The notes under the pieces: generated by a model
Database searches by the model: none
The model's input: only the letters and a program-made list of their open reading frames with translations
Told to the model about the DNA's origin: nothing
Origin: Alcanivorax profundi
GTDB lineage: Bacteria; Pseudomonadota; Gammaproteobacteria; Pseudomonadales; Alcanivoracaceae
Direction of reading: 5' to 3'
Assembly (NCBI RefSeq): GCF_003597125.1
Contig: NZ_QYYA01000002.1
Location: forward strand, 124,001-188,000
DNA length: 64,000 nucleotides
Part shown: positions 7,322 through 17,357 of the stretch, in pieces
Numbering within the stretch: the stretch's first letter is position 1
Layout of the letters: the number at the start of each line of letters is the position of its first letter
Made by a program: the position numbers and the translations under genes

Positions 7322-10300
7322 TCACTCCACCACAGCGGACAACTTAAACACCACACTCATTGGCTCACTTCCTTCATGCGTCCGGTAATCAACCGGTCCA
7401 TAGTAGGTAAAGGGGGCAGCCTTTCCCTTCTCCAGCTTGTTTTCACGAACAAACAGATGGATAGAGATCCCTAGATCCTTGTGGCCGATGATCTCTCGAC
7501 CTTTCTTATGCTCTGGCGTAACAGAACGCTGGCTTTGCCAATGGAAAGTGCTTTCATCAATCCAATGGTCCACATACCGGTGATCTTCAGCCTTTCCCTG
7601 CTTATTCAGCGTAACCAGTAGCACATGAGCAGAAGCATCGTTTAGGCAAACATGTCCGCTCTGCCAGTTTCCCGGGTTATAAACCTCACCAAAAAGTGGA
7701 GGTATTTCATCTCTCATGAGCCTCTGGCCGACGGCCATGTCCAAAGGACTCACTACTGACTTGAGACGAGCAAAAGTTCGGATTTGATCACTTAGCTCGG
7801 GGGATACCTCAATATCTTCATAGTCGGGATTGGCCGCTCTTAGGAAATACTCACCTTGCCCACGTTTCTTCACCGTTCTCAAAAGATACTGAGTATCCCC
7901 AGCTTCATCTAAACGCTCAATCGCGAATGTTTTTTCCGTAATTGACCCCGCATTGTTTGGGGTCACATGTTCAAGAAGCAGGTAGTCACCATCATGAATA
8001 GGGGATTTACCACCGTTCATTGAGTTACCAGAGGCTCTTGCAATGAAATGCCTAGAGGGGTCTAGGCGACCATAACCCGCTCCCAGAGAACGATACTCTT
8101 CAGATTCCGCCTGACTATTTCTGAAATGACCGCAGGCTATTTTCAGGGACGAGAAATAAGGGAGCTCGACGCCAAACTTTGCATTGGGGCGAGCATAACT
8201 TGAGTGATCCAGCATCTGTTGCACTGATGAGCGGGCCTCATAGGAAGCTAATCGGTACTCCACAATCTCACGAGCCATCTCCGACAACGCTTCACTCCCC
8301 TCATCGGGAAGAGGAATACAGCTTTCAAAACGACCTTCGCTAACCTTGAATAAAGGAGGCGTCTTATTTACCCAATGATCGATCGGGTTCTTCTTCCAGT
8401 ATCGAAACCATTGCTCTGATTCACCGGGGACATCTCTAACCGCATCCGATATTTCCGTGAACAGTCGCGGTCTTCGTTGAAGAACTCTCCAGGATACGGA
8501 CGATAGCGCTTCTAGCGATGGCGGCTTACTCCAACCATCCATTTGCATAAAGGCCTCAAGCAGTATCATCTTGAAGGACTTCGACATTGCTGTTGTCTCG
8601 ATCTCTAAAAGCAATGCCTTATGGCTTTTGAATATCTCAATCTGAGTAGGCTGCAGATCCTCCATCCCCCCCACCAGATCAAACCAGCTTGCATGCTGTT
8701 TTCTCATCCGAGATACGCTAGCACCATATCGGTAATACTCGGTTAGCGTTGGCCTTCTCCCCAGCGTTTCTTTTAAGGATAGGTACTCATCTTCGATTCC
8801 TGTGGAAGCCAACCCTTTAAGGAACTCAATAATCTTCAGATCATAATTAACAAAACAGCCATCAGGCAGAGATAGCTCATCGGATTCTGCTCTACGAGCA
8901 AAATCTACCAGCTGCCGATGGGTCATCGACTCCCCCATCAAAGCCTGGGGCTTATGTAGAAAGGAATGGTGGTTACCCACAAAATCCATGATGACTAGCT
9001 TTTCTTTACCCGGGCTTTTTCTCAGCCCTCTACCAATTTGCTGAAGAAATAGAACCTTAGATTCGGTAGGCCTAAGCAGAAGAACAGTATCGATAGACGG
9101 GAGATCCACCCCCTCGTTGAACAAATCAACGGAGAAAACAACCTGTAATTCGCCATTACTCAATAGCTCCAGAGCCTCTCCACGGGACATTGCAGAATCC
9201 CCGTGAACCGAAGCCGAGGAGACTCCAGCCTTAGCAAACTGTTCAGCCATGAAATCAGCATGTTTTCTTGAAACGCAAAACGCCAACGTCCTGGTTTGAC
9301 AGTGCTGTCGCCATATTCTCAAGGCATGCCTTGCCCGTGCCATGGTGGCCAATTTATTTCCCAGCAGCCCGGGGTCAAACGTCCCATTTCGCCAAGGAAT
9401 CTCTTTGTAATCCACTGATTCATCAAAGATTCCATAGTAATGGAAGGGAACAAGGTGCTTCTCCTTCACCCCATCAAGCAATGGAAACTCATAAACAAGG
9501 TTGTCGTCGCACAGCGAAAGAATGTCAGATCTGTCCGTTCTATCAGGCGTCGCTGTCAAGCCAAGTAAGAAATGTGGAGCAAAGTAATCAAGCAAGCGAT
9601 GATAGGTCGGCGCCGATGCATGATGAAATTCATCAACAACGATATAGTCGAAATGACGAGGGTCAAACTCGCGCAAATGCTCCTCTTTCCCCAACGTCTG
9701 CACCGAGGCACAGAGTATATCCGCGGTCTTATTGCGGACACTGCCCATATAGTACCCCACACGGCTTTTAGGTCTAATTCGGATATAGGTCTTCGCGGCT
9801 TGCTTTAGAATTTCCTCTCGATGAGCGACAAAGAGCACTCTCCTCGCCCCCATTTGATTGGCATCAAATGCAGAAAGCCAGGTTTTCCCTAGCCCCGTTG
9901 CCAAAACTACCAACCCCCGTCCAAACCCCTCCTCTCTGGTCTTGTCGAGAGCACTCAATGCCGCACTCTGTACCGGGGTTGGCACAGGAGGGGCCTCAGC
10001 TTCGTCACTACCTGGAGCAATGGCTATAGGTGGAGGAACTCGCCGCGCCTCATAATCATCGACCCACTGATCCGAAAGCCCCACCACATTAGGAGATTCA
10101 AAAAGCTCGTCAAAACGCTGCGCAGCTTCTAAGAAACCTTCGTCAGGCGGGAAATCCACTTGATAGTTCCACTCAATACCCGCCTGCAATGCCTGAGCAC
10201 TAATATTGCTAGACCCGATAAAAGCGCGCCCCCACCTTCTCGAACCATGATCATGGCCAGAAAATAGATACGCCTTTAGATGAAAGCTAGATCCCTTACT

Positions 10301-11173
10301 TTCATAAACCCGGACATCAGCCCCCTGTTGTTTGAGTAACAGCAACGCTCTGAGGGCAGCCGGGTCAGTAATGTCGAGATAGTCACTAGTAAGAATTCGA
10401 ATCTGTGCCGGGCTTTTTAACTCATCGTCGCTAATCGCATTCTGTAGATCAGGATAAATTAGGTTTAACCCTGTTTTTTTCACAAATGCCACAGCCAAAT
10501 CAATCTGGCTTGCCTGGCTAATTGATTGGCACAATCTCGGCAGAAAATGCTGGTATTTCCCACCCGCGATCAACTTTTGAGGCTTTTCCTTTTTCTTGAC
10601 CACAACGATATTTAACCAACCATGATCCCGTTCTGGACGGGTATCTTCTGTATGCCAGAAACGCTGACTATCAACCTGATCTAACTGGCTAACCCAATCT
10701 TTAGCAACCTCCTCACTGGCATCAGTGAAGTGCCGTCCTAACTCTTCTCGCTCACCGCTGCCGGCTTTAAAGCTCATATAAAAAGCGCCGCCGGGCTTTA
10801 ATGCGATCCATAAAGCCTGAATAGCAATCACTAAATCATGCTTTGGAAGATGAAGAAGACTGGCGCAAGCCCAAATTCCATCATAGGCAGCCCGCTCCTT
10901 CACATCAGAGAATAGACGCTGCTCAACCGCTACTCCCGTTTCTTGAGAAGCCAGTTTGGCAATCGCTTCAGATCCATCAAATGCAGAAACTCGATAACCT
11001 AAGCCTTGAAAATACAGTGCGTCACGAGCGGACCCACAACCTGCATCTAAGATATGGCCTGCCTCGGGGACGAGAGGCAAAAAATCATCGTAAATTTTCC
11101 GCATATCCACAGAAAGCGTCGCGTCCACAAACGCCTTGGCGTTGCTGTTGTAATAATCTAGCGTATTCGCCAT
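7322..11173 (-). CDS. Methyltransferase-PLD nuclease-SF2 helicase-S24-like-DUF3427 fusion protein
   Basis: This 1283-residue multidomain protein is of the helicase/DUF3427 type found among mobile and defence genes. In order (residue numbers approximate): a class I SAM methyltransferase at 1-195 (motif I DAGCGSARD at 43-51); a phospholipase D-type nuclease at 205-365 (H-x-K in FHLKAYLF, then GSSNIS); an SF2 helicase at 400-735 (Walker A TGLGKT, DEFHH box, GLTATPDR, motif VI QIGRGLRK); a helical linker; an S24/LexA-like peptidase fold at 1040-1130 (GNSM Ser, TVKK Lys); and a DUF3427-type end with HLFVRE and PFTYYGPV. I start at the ATG at 11173, preceded by AAGGGTGG; a GTG two codons upstream is possible. 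Base composition is clearly more AT-rich than in flanking genes. A role in phage or plasmid defence is inference. Confidence 0.88.
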   Translation of the reverse strand: MANTLDYYNSNAKAFVDATLSVDMRKIYDDFLPLVPEAGHILDAGCGSARDALYFQGLGYRVSAFDGSEAIAKLASQETGVAVEQRLFSDVKERAAYDGIWACASLLHLPKHDLVIAIQALWIALKPGGAFYMSFKAGSGEREELGRHFTDASEEVAKDWVSQLDQVDSQRFWHTEDTRPERDHGWLNIVVVKKKEKPQKLIAGGKYQHFLPRLCQSISQASQIDLAVAFVKKTGLNLIYPDLQNAISDDELKSPAQIRILTSDYLDITDPAALRALLLLKQQGADVRVYESKGSSFHLKAYLFSGHDHGSRRWGRAFIGSSNISAQALQAGIEWNYQVDFPPDEGFLEAAQRFDELFESPNVVGLSDQWVDDYEARRVPPPIAIAPGSDEAEAPPVPTPVQSAALSALDKTREEGFGRGLVVLATGLGKTWLSAFDANQMGARRVLFVAHREEILKQAAKTYIRIRPKSRVGYYMGSVRNKTADILCASVQTLGKEEHLREFDPRHFDYIVVDEFHHASAPTYHRLLDYFAPHFLLGLTATPDRTDRSDILSLCDDNLVYEFPLLDGVKEKHLVPFHYYGIFDESVDYKEIPWRNGTFDPGLLGNKLATMARARHALRIWRQHCQTRTLAFCVSRKHADFMAEQFAKAGVSSASVHGDSAMSRGEALELLSNGELQVVFSVDLFNEGVDLPSIDTVLLLRPTESKVLFLQQIGRGLRKSPGKEKLVIMDFVGNHHSFLHKPQALMGESMTHRQLVDFARRAESDELSLPDGCFVNYDLKIIEFLKGLASTGIEDEYLSLKETLGRRPTLTEYYRYGASVSRMRKQHASWFDLVGGMEDLQPTQIEIFKSHKALLLEIETTAMSKSFKMILLEAFMQMDGWSKPPSLEALSSVSWRVLQRRPRLFTEISDAVRDVPGESEQWFRYWKKNPIDHWVNKTPPLFKVSEGRFESCIPLPDEGSEALSEMAREIVEYRLASYEARSSVQQMLDHSSYARPNAKFGVELPYFSSLKIACGHFRNSQAESEEYRSLGAGYGRLDPSRHFIARASGNSMNGGKSPIHDGDYLLLEHVTPNNAGSITEKTFAIERLDEAGDTQYLLRTVKKRGQGEYFLRAANPDYEDIEVSPELSDQIRTFARLKSVVSPLDMAVGQRLMRDEIPPLFGEVYNPGNWQSGHVCLNDASAHVLLVTLNKQGKAEDHRYVDHWIDESTFHWQSQRSVTPEHKKGREIIGHKDLGISIHLFVRENKLEKGKAAPFTYYGPVDYRTHEGSEPMSVVFKLSAVVE

Positions 11174-11286
11174 GACCACCCTTAACTTATTGAATCCCCA
11201 TAGCTTTCAGAGCCTAACAGCACGGGAGCGAGTCGCCAAAGCAGAAATTATCATGACAGGACGTCTGCCAACTTCGTTGTAACAAG

Positions 11287-11553
11287 CTAAGTCGACTTAG
11301 AGATTGATTCGATCTCATGAAGAGCCAGATCATCACCATCTAAACCATGGCCCTCAAAGTAGGCCGTAGGCCAACCCAGATCTTCTGGTCGAAAATGCAA
11401 AACATCGGGCCAGATCTGCAGATCGGAAAACCGATCACGCAGCATGCTTTCAACTTCCTCAGGGCTTTCGACTCCCTCTAACTCCACAACGACAGATTCA
11501 TATTGCTTGTAGTTGCTGGCATCTCGATACAAGTAATTCACTTCAAACTTCAT
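11287..11553 (-). CDS. Small hypothetical protein upstream of the helicase fusion
   Basis: This 88-residue acidic protein begins MKFEVNYLYRDASNYKQY and ends with DDLALHEIESI. I recall similar short proteins in diverse genomes but know no function. AAGGAG lies 5 bp before the ATG at 11553; a GTG two codons earlier opens the longer frame. It lies 113 bp upstream of the helicase-fusion gene on the same strand and shares its lower GC content, so the two probably arrived together and may be cotranscribed. No membrane segment or signal peptide is visible. Confidence 0.72.
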   Translation of the reverse strand: MKFEVNYLYRDASNYKQYESVVVELEGVESPEEVESMLRDRFSDLQIWPDVLHFRPEDLGWPTAYFEGHGLDGDDLALHEIESISKST

Positions 11554-11737
11554 GCGCACTCCTTACTGCCCCCTTTTTTACCCTCAGCCTCTAAGCCCAA
11601 CAATCAGGCAAAATGCCTGGGAAGCTCCCCCCTAAGTGCTGCACCGGCCCGCGATAAGTAACGTTCATCTGCTTCTCTTTGACCCTCCGCAAGCCCACCC
11701 CTAAGCTGAACAAAAGCGCCACGGATGGATAACAACA

Positions 11738-12094
11738 ATGAAGCTCACCACTCTCACCCCGCCTCTGGAAGCTCTGCATGCCTCCTGCGACGACATTCTT
11801 CTGGTCTCTCTGATCAGCCATGACGGGCTGCCTGTGGTGCATTTTGGTGAGGGGCTGGATTTTGATGATCAAAGTGCACTGTTTTTCGAGATGAGGAAGG
11901 CCTGCGACCGGGTGCTTCGCAATCTGAAGCTGGGGCACAGCGAAGAGATATTTATCCGCTGTCGGCAGGGGTGCATCAGCATCTGGCCAGTTAAGGATAT
12001 GGTGTTTGCCTGCCTGGCGAGGCCTGCGATCAATTCACAACGAATGCAGATGCTGGTGTGGAAAACCCGGGCGCAACTGGAAAAGCGGTTATAG
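11738..12094 (+). CDS. Roadblock/LC7-like small protein (tentative)
   Basis: This 118-residue protein has the alternating hydrophobic pattern of roadblock/LC7 (profilin-like) proteins: LVSLISHDGLPVVHFGEG, a central amphipathic helix, GCISIWPVKDMVFACLA, then a C-terminal helix. Such proteins often act as GTPase partners or response modules. The assignment is by fold impression only. Its ATG at 11738 is preceded by a weak GGATGGATAAC. No GTPase gene is adjacent. Confidence 0.55.
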   Translation: MKLTTLTPPLEALHASCDDILLVSLISHDGLPVVHFGEGLDFDDQSALFFEMRKACDRVLRNLKLGHSEEIFIRCRQGCISIWPVKDMVFACLARPAINSQRMQMLVWKTRAQLEKRL

Positions 12095-12304
12095 CGGGGG
12101 TTGCTTGCTGGCCGCCAATCGTGCACGGGGACCACGAGCTCACGCATTGTTCACGACCAGTTCACATTTCTGCCAAACCCTCTTGATACAAGGGCTTTCC
12201 GCGCCTAAGCGCTTTTTTTGACAACAAAAACACTACACCCAACCCATGGAGAGATACACGGCGTTTCCATAGCGTTCTGATACTCACGTACTGGAGGGAA
12301 CGCA

Positions 12305-14110
12305 ATGCCGCGATCGACATTCAACGCCGCTATGCTGGCGGCTATTCTTGGGGGAAGCGTGCTGTCACCCGCATGGGCAGACAGCGCCACAGACTCTGCG
12401 CCCGTAGCAGGCGATATCATTGAGAACCAATATATTGTCACTTTGGCCCCCAACATTACTGACTTGCTGGGCGTCAATGACCTGACCACCGCGATCCGCA
12501 CCCTGCTCGCGGGCATTGGTGGCGGCGATGTGCTTTTTACCTACCAGCACGCCCTCACAGGGATGACCGTCCAGCTGACAGACTTGCAGGCCTCACTGCT
12601 CGGCATACTGCCCGGGGTGCTGGCCATTGAACCAGATCGCACTGTGGCCGCCATTGCCACACAAAACAACGCGACCTGGGGATTGGATCGCGTAGACCAG
12701 CCTCTGCTTCCCCTGGATAACCGTTATCAGTACCCCAACAGTGGCGGTCAGGATGTCACCGTCTATGTGGTCGACACGGGCTTGCGCTCCACCCACAGCG
12801 ATTTTACCGGCCGCGTCTCGCCAGGCCGCAACTTTGTCAGCTCGGGCGGTTTCCTGTTCGGCGGGGGCTCGGTCGACCCTGCGGATACCGAAGATTGTAA
12901 TGGCCACGGCACCCATGTGGCCGGCACGGCGGTGGGCACCACGTGGGGTGTCGCCAAGCAGGCCAACATTGCCCCGGTTCGCGTGCTGGGATGTAACGGC
13001 AGTGGCAGCAATTCCGGTGTCATTGCCGGGGTTGACTGGGTAGCCGGCAATCACCGCAAACCCGCCGTAGCCAATATGTCGCTTGGGGGCACTAACTCAA
13101 CCGCGCTGGATACGGCTGTCCGCAATGCCGTCAATGCGGGGGTCACCATGGTGGTGGCGGCGGGCAACGACAACGTGAATGCCTGCAACGGCTCACCTAA
13201 CCGTGTAGCGGAAGCGTTGACCGTCGGCGCGACAACTCGTGAAGACCGGCGCTCGTCGTTCTCCAATTACGGTGCCTGTGTGGACCTGTTTGCTCCGGGC
13301 AGCGATATCACCTCGGCCTGGTATCAATCTGATACCCAGACCGCAAGTCTGAACGGCACCTCCATGGCCGCCCCTCATGCGGCCGGGGCCGCGGCACTCT
13401 ACCTGGCGGCCAACCCCAGTGCGTCACCATCGGCGGTCAACCTGGCCCTGGTCAACGATGCCGTCACCGGGGTGATTGGCAACGTGGGCAGCCAGTCCCC
13501 TAACCGTCTGCTGCAAATCACTCAACAGGATGGCTCTGGCATTGACCGGCTACCGACCGCGGCGTTTAGCGCGGATTGTCAGGGCACGGTGTGTTCACTG
13601 GATGCCAGTGGCTCCACCGATGACGTGGCGGTAGCCGCCTGGGACTGGACCCTGGGTGATGGCAACGTGGCCAGTGGCGAGCAAATCAGCCATGACTACG
13701 GGGCGGAGGGGGAATTCACCATTACCCTGACCGTGACAGATACCGCCAACCAGACCGGCTCCACGGAGCAAACCGTGACGGTGGGTAGCGAGACCTCTCC
13801 CTGTCCGGACTGCACTCGCTACGAAGGCCAACTGAATGGCGGGAGCAGCGTAGTGCTGCCGTCCAATGGCTTCAGCTACGCCGGCGGTCCCATTGACGGC
13901 TGGCTGCAAAGCCCTGCCGGCGCCACCTTTACCGTGACACTGCAAAGCCAGAGCTGCTTCCTGTTCTTCTGCAGCTGGAACAATGTGGCCTCCGCCAGCC
14001 CGCAAGGGGGCATGGCCGAAATCCACACCAATGTGGGCAGCGGCGTGTATCGCTGGCAGGTTAGCGCGCAAAGTGGTTCCGGCACATACACCCTGCTGAC
14101 CAATCCTTGA
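12305..14110 (+). CDS. Secreted subtilisin-like serine protease with PKD domain
   Basis: This is an exported S8 family peptidase of the proteinase K/aqualysin type, 601 residues. It has a signal peptide ending at SPAWA, an I9-type propeptide (about 40-115, NQYIVTLAPN to VLAIEPDR), then the catalytic domain with Asp157 (VVDTG), His201 (NGHGTHVAGT), the oxyanion Asn287 (AAGND) and Ser353 (NGTSMAAPHAAG). A PKD domain follows (416-493, AWDWTLGDG) and a C-terminal beta-rich domain with a GTYTLL ending like bacterial pre-peptidase C-terminal domains. GGAGGGAA precedes the ATG. The gene stands alone and ends at a good terminator. It is likely a nutrient-scavenging extracellular protease. Confidence 0.95.
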   Translation: MPRSTFNAAMLAAILGGSVLSPAWADSATDSAPVAGDIIENQYIVTLAPNITDLLGVNDLTTAIRTLLAGIGGGDVLFTYQHALTGMTVQLTDLQASLLGILPGVLAIEPDRTVAAIATQNNATWGLDRVDQPLLPLDNRYQYPNSGGQDVTVYVVDTGLRSTHSDFTGRVSPGRNFVSSGGFLFGGGSVDPADTEDCNGHGTHVAGTAVGTTWGVAKQANIAPVRVLGCNGSGSNSGVIAGVDWVAGNHRKPAVANMSLGGTNSTALDTAVRNAVNAGVTMVVAAGNDNVNACNGSPNRVAEALTVGATTREDRRSSFSNYGACVDLFAPGSDITSAWYQSDTQTASLNGTSMAAPHAAGAAALYLAANPSASPSAVNLALVNDAVTGVIGNVGSQSPNRLLQITQQDGSGIDRLPTAAFSADCQGTVCSLDASGSTDDVAVAAWDWTLGDGNVASGEQISHDYGAEGEFTITLTVTDTANQTGSTEQTVTVGSETSPCPDCTRYEGQLNGGSSVVLPSNGFSYAGGPIDGWLQSPAGATFTVTLQSQSCFLFFCSWNNVASASPQGGMAEIHTNVGSGVYRWQVSAQSGSGTYTLLTNP

Positions 14111-14149
14111 GGAGCGCCATCGTTCCTTGACCGTTTCTGCCTAAGCATT

Positions 14150-14183
14150 GCCGGCGTTATCCTCCTGGTGCGCCGGCTTTTTT
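14150..14183 (+). terminator. Terminator of the subtilase gene
   Basis: GCCGGCG (14150-14156) pairs with CGCCGGC (14171-14177) and is followed by six T. It lies 40 bp after the stop codon. Confidence 0.85.
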
Positions 14184-14242
14184 GTGTCACCAGAAAAGCG
14201 CTTGTGACTTTGGGTCACGCGACATGCACGCGGGTCTGACCT

Positions 14243-15748
14243 TCAGAACAACGGCAACTGATCGTCGTCAGCGCGGCGTGATGGCCTTGTGCGCCGGCGT
14301 CTACTGCCGTGGCGGTGGTTCACCGCACGGCTCTGCTCGCGAAAGCCGGCCTGCTGGCGGGCTTCAGCCAAGCGAGCTCTGGCGTGACGCACCGCAACGT
14401 CAAAATCCACCAACGGGGCCGGATAGTGCTCACCAATGCGAACCCCGCTGTGTTGTTGCTGGCGTGCGCCCATCCGCCATGGCTGGTGAATCCAGCTGGT
14501 CGACACCTCTCTGAGTTCAGGCACCCAACGGCGGATAAATCGTCCTTGGGGGTCGAGTTTTTGAGCCTGAAGCGTGGGGTTGTACATTCGCAAGGCATTG
14601 ATGCCCGTCACCCCTGCTTGCATCTGCACTTGGGGATAGTGAATACCGGGTTCGTAATCGACAAACAGCCGGGCCAGATGCAGGGCGGGTTGCCGCCAGT
14701 CCAGCCACAGGGGATAGCACGCCATGGACACCAACATGGCGCGCATGCGGAAGTTGATCCAGCCGTGGTGGTGCAGGTAGCGCATGGCGGCATCCACCAG
14801 CGGCCAACCGGTTTGCCCCTGCTGCCAGGCCAGTAACCAGCCCGGATTGCCGGGCGCCTCGCGCAGGTTACGCAGCGCCGGATGCAGGCTTTGGTGCTCC
14901 ATCTCCACCTGATCTTCGAGCTTCTGGATAAAGTGGCAATGCCACCACAAGCGAGACTCGAATGCCGCAAGGCCAGCAGACAGTGAACCAGACGGAGCAG
15001 CGTCCTGCGCCTCCCACAACTGTTGCACAACCTGACGCAAACTCAGACACCCCCACGCCAGATAAGGACTGATACGTGAGCCACTGTGCTCGGCCCGTTG
15101 AGGGGCGCTGATACCTCCACGATAGCCTTTGGCCCGGTGCTCCAGGAAACTGGCCCAGACCGACTCAGCCGTCTCTGCGCCGCCACATTGACGCCCGGGG
15201 CAAGGGTCACGGCCCACGCCTCGCGGGGCATTCAAGGATGGCCACGACGGCGATGGCGCGGCGGCCTGGATTGCGGTTGGCAAAGGGGCCTGAGGCGAGG
15301 TCATGAACGCTTGCCAGTGACTTCCCCACAGGTCGCGATCGAGGCATGGGCGCATTACACCAAAGGGCGGCGTTTCCTCCCATTCCACTCTCTGCTGCTG
15401 ACACCATTGTTTGATCTGTCGGTCGCGGCGATAGGTCCATGCCACGCCATATTCCTGATGACTGTGCAGGGCGATGCCCGCAAACCGTTTGTGCAGCCCG
15501 CTCAACACGGCTTGCGCATCCCCCTCCACCACCCACAGAGGCAAACCCAGGGTGGCCAGCTGATTGCGCAGCTCGCGCAGACTTTCAGCAATAAACGCCC
15601 ATTGCCGGGCACTGCTATCGGGTTGCTGCCAGTACGCGGGCTCAATAATGTACAGCGGCAATACCGGCCCAGCCCGACAGGCATTAGCCAAAGGCCAGTG
15701 ATCACGGATGCGCAGATCGCGTTTGAACCAGACCACTTGCACGGTCAT
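14243..15748 (-). CDS. Cryptochrome/DNA photolyase family protein
   Basis: This is a third photolyase homologue, 501 residues. The N-terminal antenna-binding alpha/beta domain begins [18 protein letters not shown]. The FAD-binding helical domain includes [48 protein letters not shown] and the [25 protein letters not shown] region. The INALRMYNP variation and the basic C-terminal tail ending DDQLPLF suggest a cryptochrome-like subgroup rather than a classical class I CPD photolyase. Its ATG overlaps the Cry-DASH stop by four bases (ATGA), making it the last gene of the operon. Confidence 0.9.
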   Translation of the reverse strand: MTVQVVWFKRDLRIRDHWPLANACRAGPVLPLYIIEPAYWQQPDSSARQWAFIAESLRELRNQLATLGLPLWVVEGDAQAVLSGLHKRFAGIALHSHQEYGVAWTYRRDRQIKQWCQQQRVEWEETPPFGVMRPCLDRDLWGSHWQAFMTSPQAPLPTAIQAAAPSPSWPSLNAPRGVGRDPCPGRQCGGAETAESVWASFLEHRAKGYRGGISAPQRAEHSGSRISPYLAWGCLSLRQVVQQLWEAQDAAPSGSLSAGLAAFESRLWWHCHFIQKLEDQVEMEHQSLHPALRNLREAPGNPGWLLAWQQGQTGWPLVDAAMRYLHHHGWINFRMRAMLVSMACYPLWLDWRQPALHLARLFVDYEPGIHYPQVQMQAGVTGINALRMYNPTLQAQKLDPQGRFIRRWVPELREVSTSWIHQPWRMGARQQQHSGVRIGEHYPAPLVDFDVAVRHARARLAEARQQAGFREQSRAVNHRHGSRRRRTRPSRRADDDQLPLF

Positions 15749-17166
15749 GACACAACCCGGTCAGAATCCGGCAGGGAAATGACCGGCGCGGGATACGCCA
15801 GCTCATGATACTGATCCACGGAACGAAAATGGCATTCCAGACAGGCTGCCCGGCTTAGCCCTGCCAGTTCTGGCAACCAGTAATACAGGTAGCTCGCATC
15901 CGGGTCATGACGCCACCACTCGCGGGTCGGACTGAAACGCCGACCGCCACGGGCATCATGCCCATACCCCGCGATATAAGCCCAGTTCCCCCAGTTTGAC
16001 GCCACATCATGATCCACCAGGTGGCGCTCAAACCAGCGGGCCCCCAGGCGCCAGTCCAACCCCAAATCCTGTACCAGAAAACTGGCCAATACCTGACGTC
16101 CCCGATTGGATACATATCCCGTCGCCAGCAACTCCCTCAGACTGGCATCGATGAAGGGCAACCCTGTGGTGGCGGACTGCCAGGCCAGCCAGCGTCGCTG
16201 CGCAAGCGAGTCCAGGCAGGGGGGCTCAGCCTGGCGGTCTGACAGGCCGGTAAAGCAAAAACTCTGCACGCCGTGCTCACGCAGGGACCAGTGGAAGAAT
16301 TCACGCCATAGCAGTTCAAATCGCAGCCAATAGCTGTGGCTGTTCGCTCCATAGTGCTGTTCATACTCGAGGATCGCGTGCCAGATCTGCCGTACCGACA
16401 GGCAGCCCCAGGCCAGCGCGGCACTGAGCCGACTGGAGTAGCCCTCGCCGATCAGCTGATTGCGTGTCTGCTTGTAATGGGCAATGTGCCGCGCGTCAAA
16501 GAGATAGCGTTGCAGCCACTGCCGGGCGCTCTGCTCTCCCCCGGGCAGGGAGAAATAGTCTTTATCGCAACGCTGCCAGCCGGCACGCCGTTGTGCCAGC
16601 ACGGGAGCCACCCCCTTTGTCCCTGCTGGCACGGGGGGCGCGAGGGCAGAGCCCAGCGCGGGAGGCTTCCCCTCCGGCCTGTCGACGAAGGGGCCCGAAT
16701 GACGCTCAACCTGACGACGAAAACGGCTGAAGGTGGCAGGAAACGTGCCTTGCCAGGGCAACGCTGTGGCGGCCAGCAATGTCCGCGAACCGACCTCGTG
16801 AACCGTTAGCCCCCGGGCCCGCAACGACGCAATGGCCTGCGCTTCCTCCGGGGCATCCGCTTCAGCCGTGACCACCTGTAGGGGTTCGCGCTGATGCCAA
16901 TCGTCAAGCAGCGTCACAGGCGACGCAACCACGGTAACCAGCGCTAACCCGAGGGCCTCCAGCGACAGGGACAAATCCGCAAGGCACTCCTCCAGAAATG
17001 CCGACTTGGGCGCCCCAAGCCGGTCTTCACCTTCCGGCCCGGGGACTGTCCAGTGAGCAGGCAACACATACAAGGGGACCACCGGCGCCCCCAGTGCCGC
17101 CGCCCGATGCAGCAAGGGCTGATCGTGGACGCGCAGGTCCTGGCGAAACCACACTACCGTGATCAT
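15745..17166 (-). CDS. DASH-family cryptochrome (ssDNA photolyase)
   Basis: Cry-DASH proteins are blue-light flavoproteins that repair CPD lesions in single-stranded or looped DNA. The 473-residue protein opens [18 protein letters not shown] and carries the DASH-specific FAD region [37 protein letters not shown] and [14 protein letters not shown]. The conserved Glu/Trp/Asn contacts of the FAD pocket are present. It overlaps both neighbours by four bases: DUF2256 upstream and the third photolyase homologue downstream. Confidence 0.95.
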   Translation of the reverse strand: MITVVWFRQDLRVHDQPLLHRAAALGAPVVPLYVLPAHWTVPGPEGEDRLGAPKSAFLEECLADLSLSLEALGLALVTVVASPVTLLDDWHQREPLQVVTAEADAPEEAQAIASLRARGLTVHEVGSRTLLAATALPWQGTFPATFSRFRRQVERHSGPFVDRPEGKPPALGSALAPPVPAGTKGVAPVLAQRRAGWQRCDKDYFSLPGGEQSARQWLQRYLFDARHIAHYKQTRNQLIGEGYSSRLSAALAWGCLSVRQIWHAILEYEQHYGANSHSYWLRFELLWREFFHWSLREHGVQSFCFTGLSDRQAEPPCLDSLAQRRWLAWQSATTGLPFIDASLRELLATGYVSNRGRQVLASFLVQDLGLDWRLGARWFERHLVDHDVASNWGNWAYIAGYGHDARGGRRFSPTREWWRHDPDASYLYYWLPELAGLSRAACLECHFRSVDQYHELAYPAPVISLPDSDRVVS

Positions 17167-17357
17167 GGTGTTTCAATCTGCCGGCGTACGCGAGCGCCGC
17201 GCCCGCGACGACACCGTTGGCTGCAATAAACCACCTCGTGCCAGTGCTTTTCCCATTTTTTTCGCCACTGGAACGGGCGATGACAGACCGTGCAGATCTT
17301 GCTGGGCAAGGCGGCCTTGTTACCTTTCCATTTCGCACTTGCGGTCCTGGCGGTCAT
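17163..17357 (-). CDS. DUF2256 zinc-ribbon-like small protein
   Basis: This 64-residue basic protein has the DUF2256 core [20 protein letters not shown] followed by a second Cys pair, YCSQRCRR, so it probably binds one zinc. DUF2256 genes often sit beside cryptochrome genes; the function is not known to me. ATGA overlaps connect it to the FeS-BCP gene upstream and Cry-DASH downstream, which supports coordinated translation. Confidence 0.9.
   Translation of the reverse strand: MTARTASAKWKGNKAALPSKICTVCHRPFQWRKKWEKHWHEVVYCSQRCRRGRGARVRRQIETP

Noticed and set aside
11174-11286. LexA box before the helicase fusion, expected if the S24 fold is SOS-linked
   Set aside because: No CTGT-N8-ACAG or near match is present in the 113 bp upstream.
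7133-11290. Duplicated ssrA 3' end as attachment site for the insert
   Set aside because: I looked for a second copy of GGTTCGATTCCCGCC-like sequence beyond the helicase and small gene and found none, and there is no integrase.
14309-14836. 175-codon plus-strand frame opposite the third photolyase homologue
   Set aside because: Antisense of a conserved FAD domain, no start signals.
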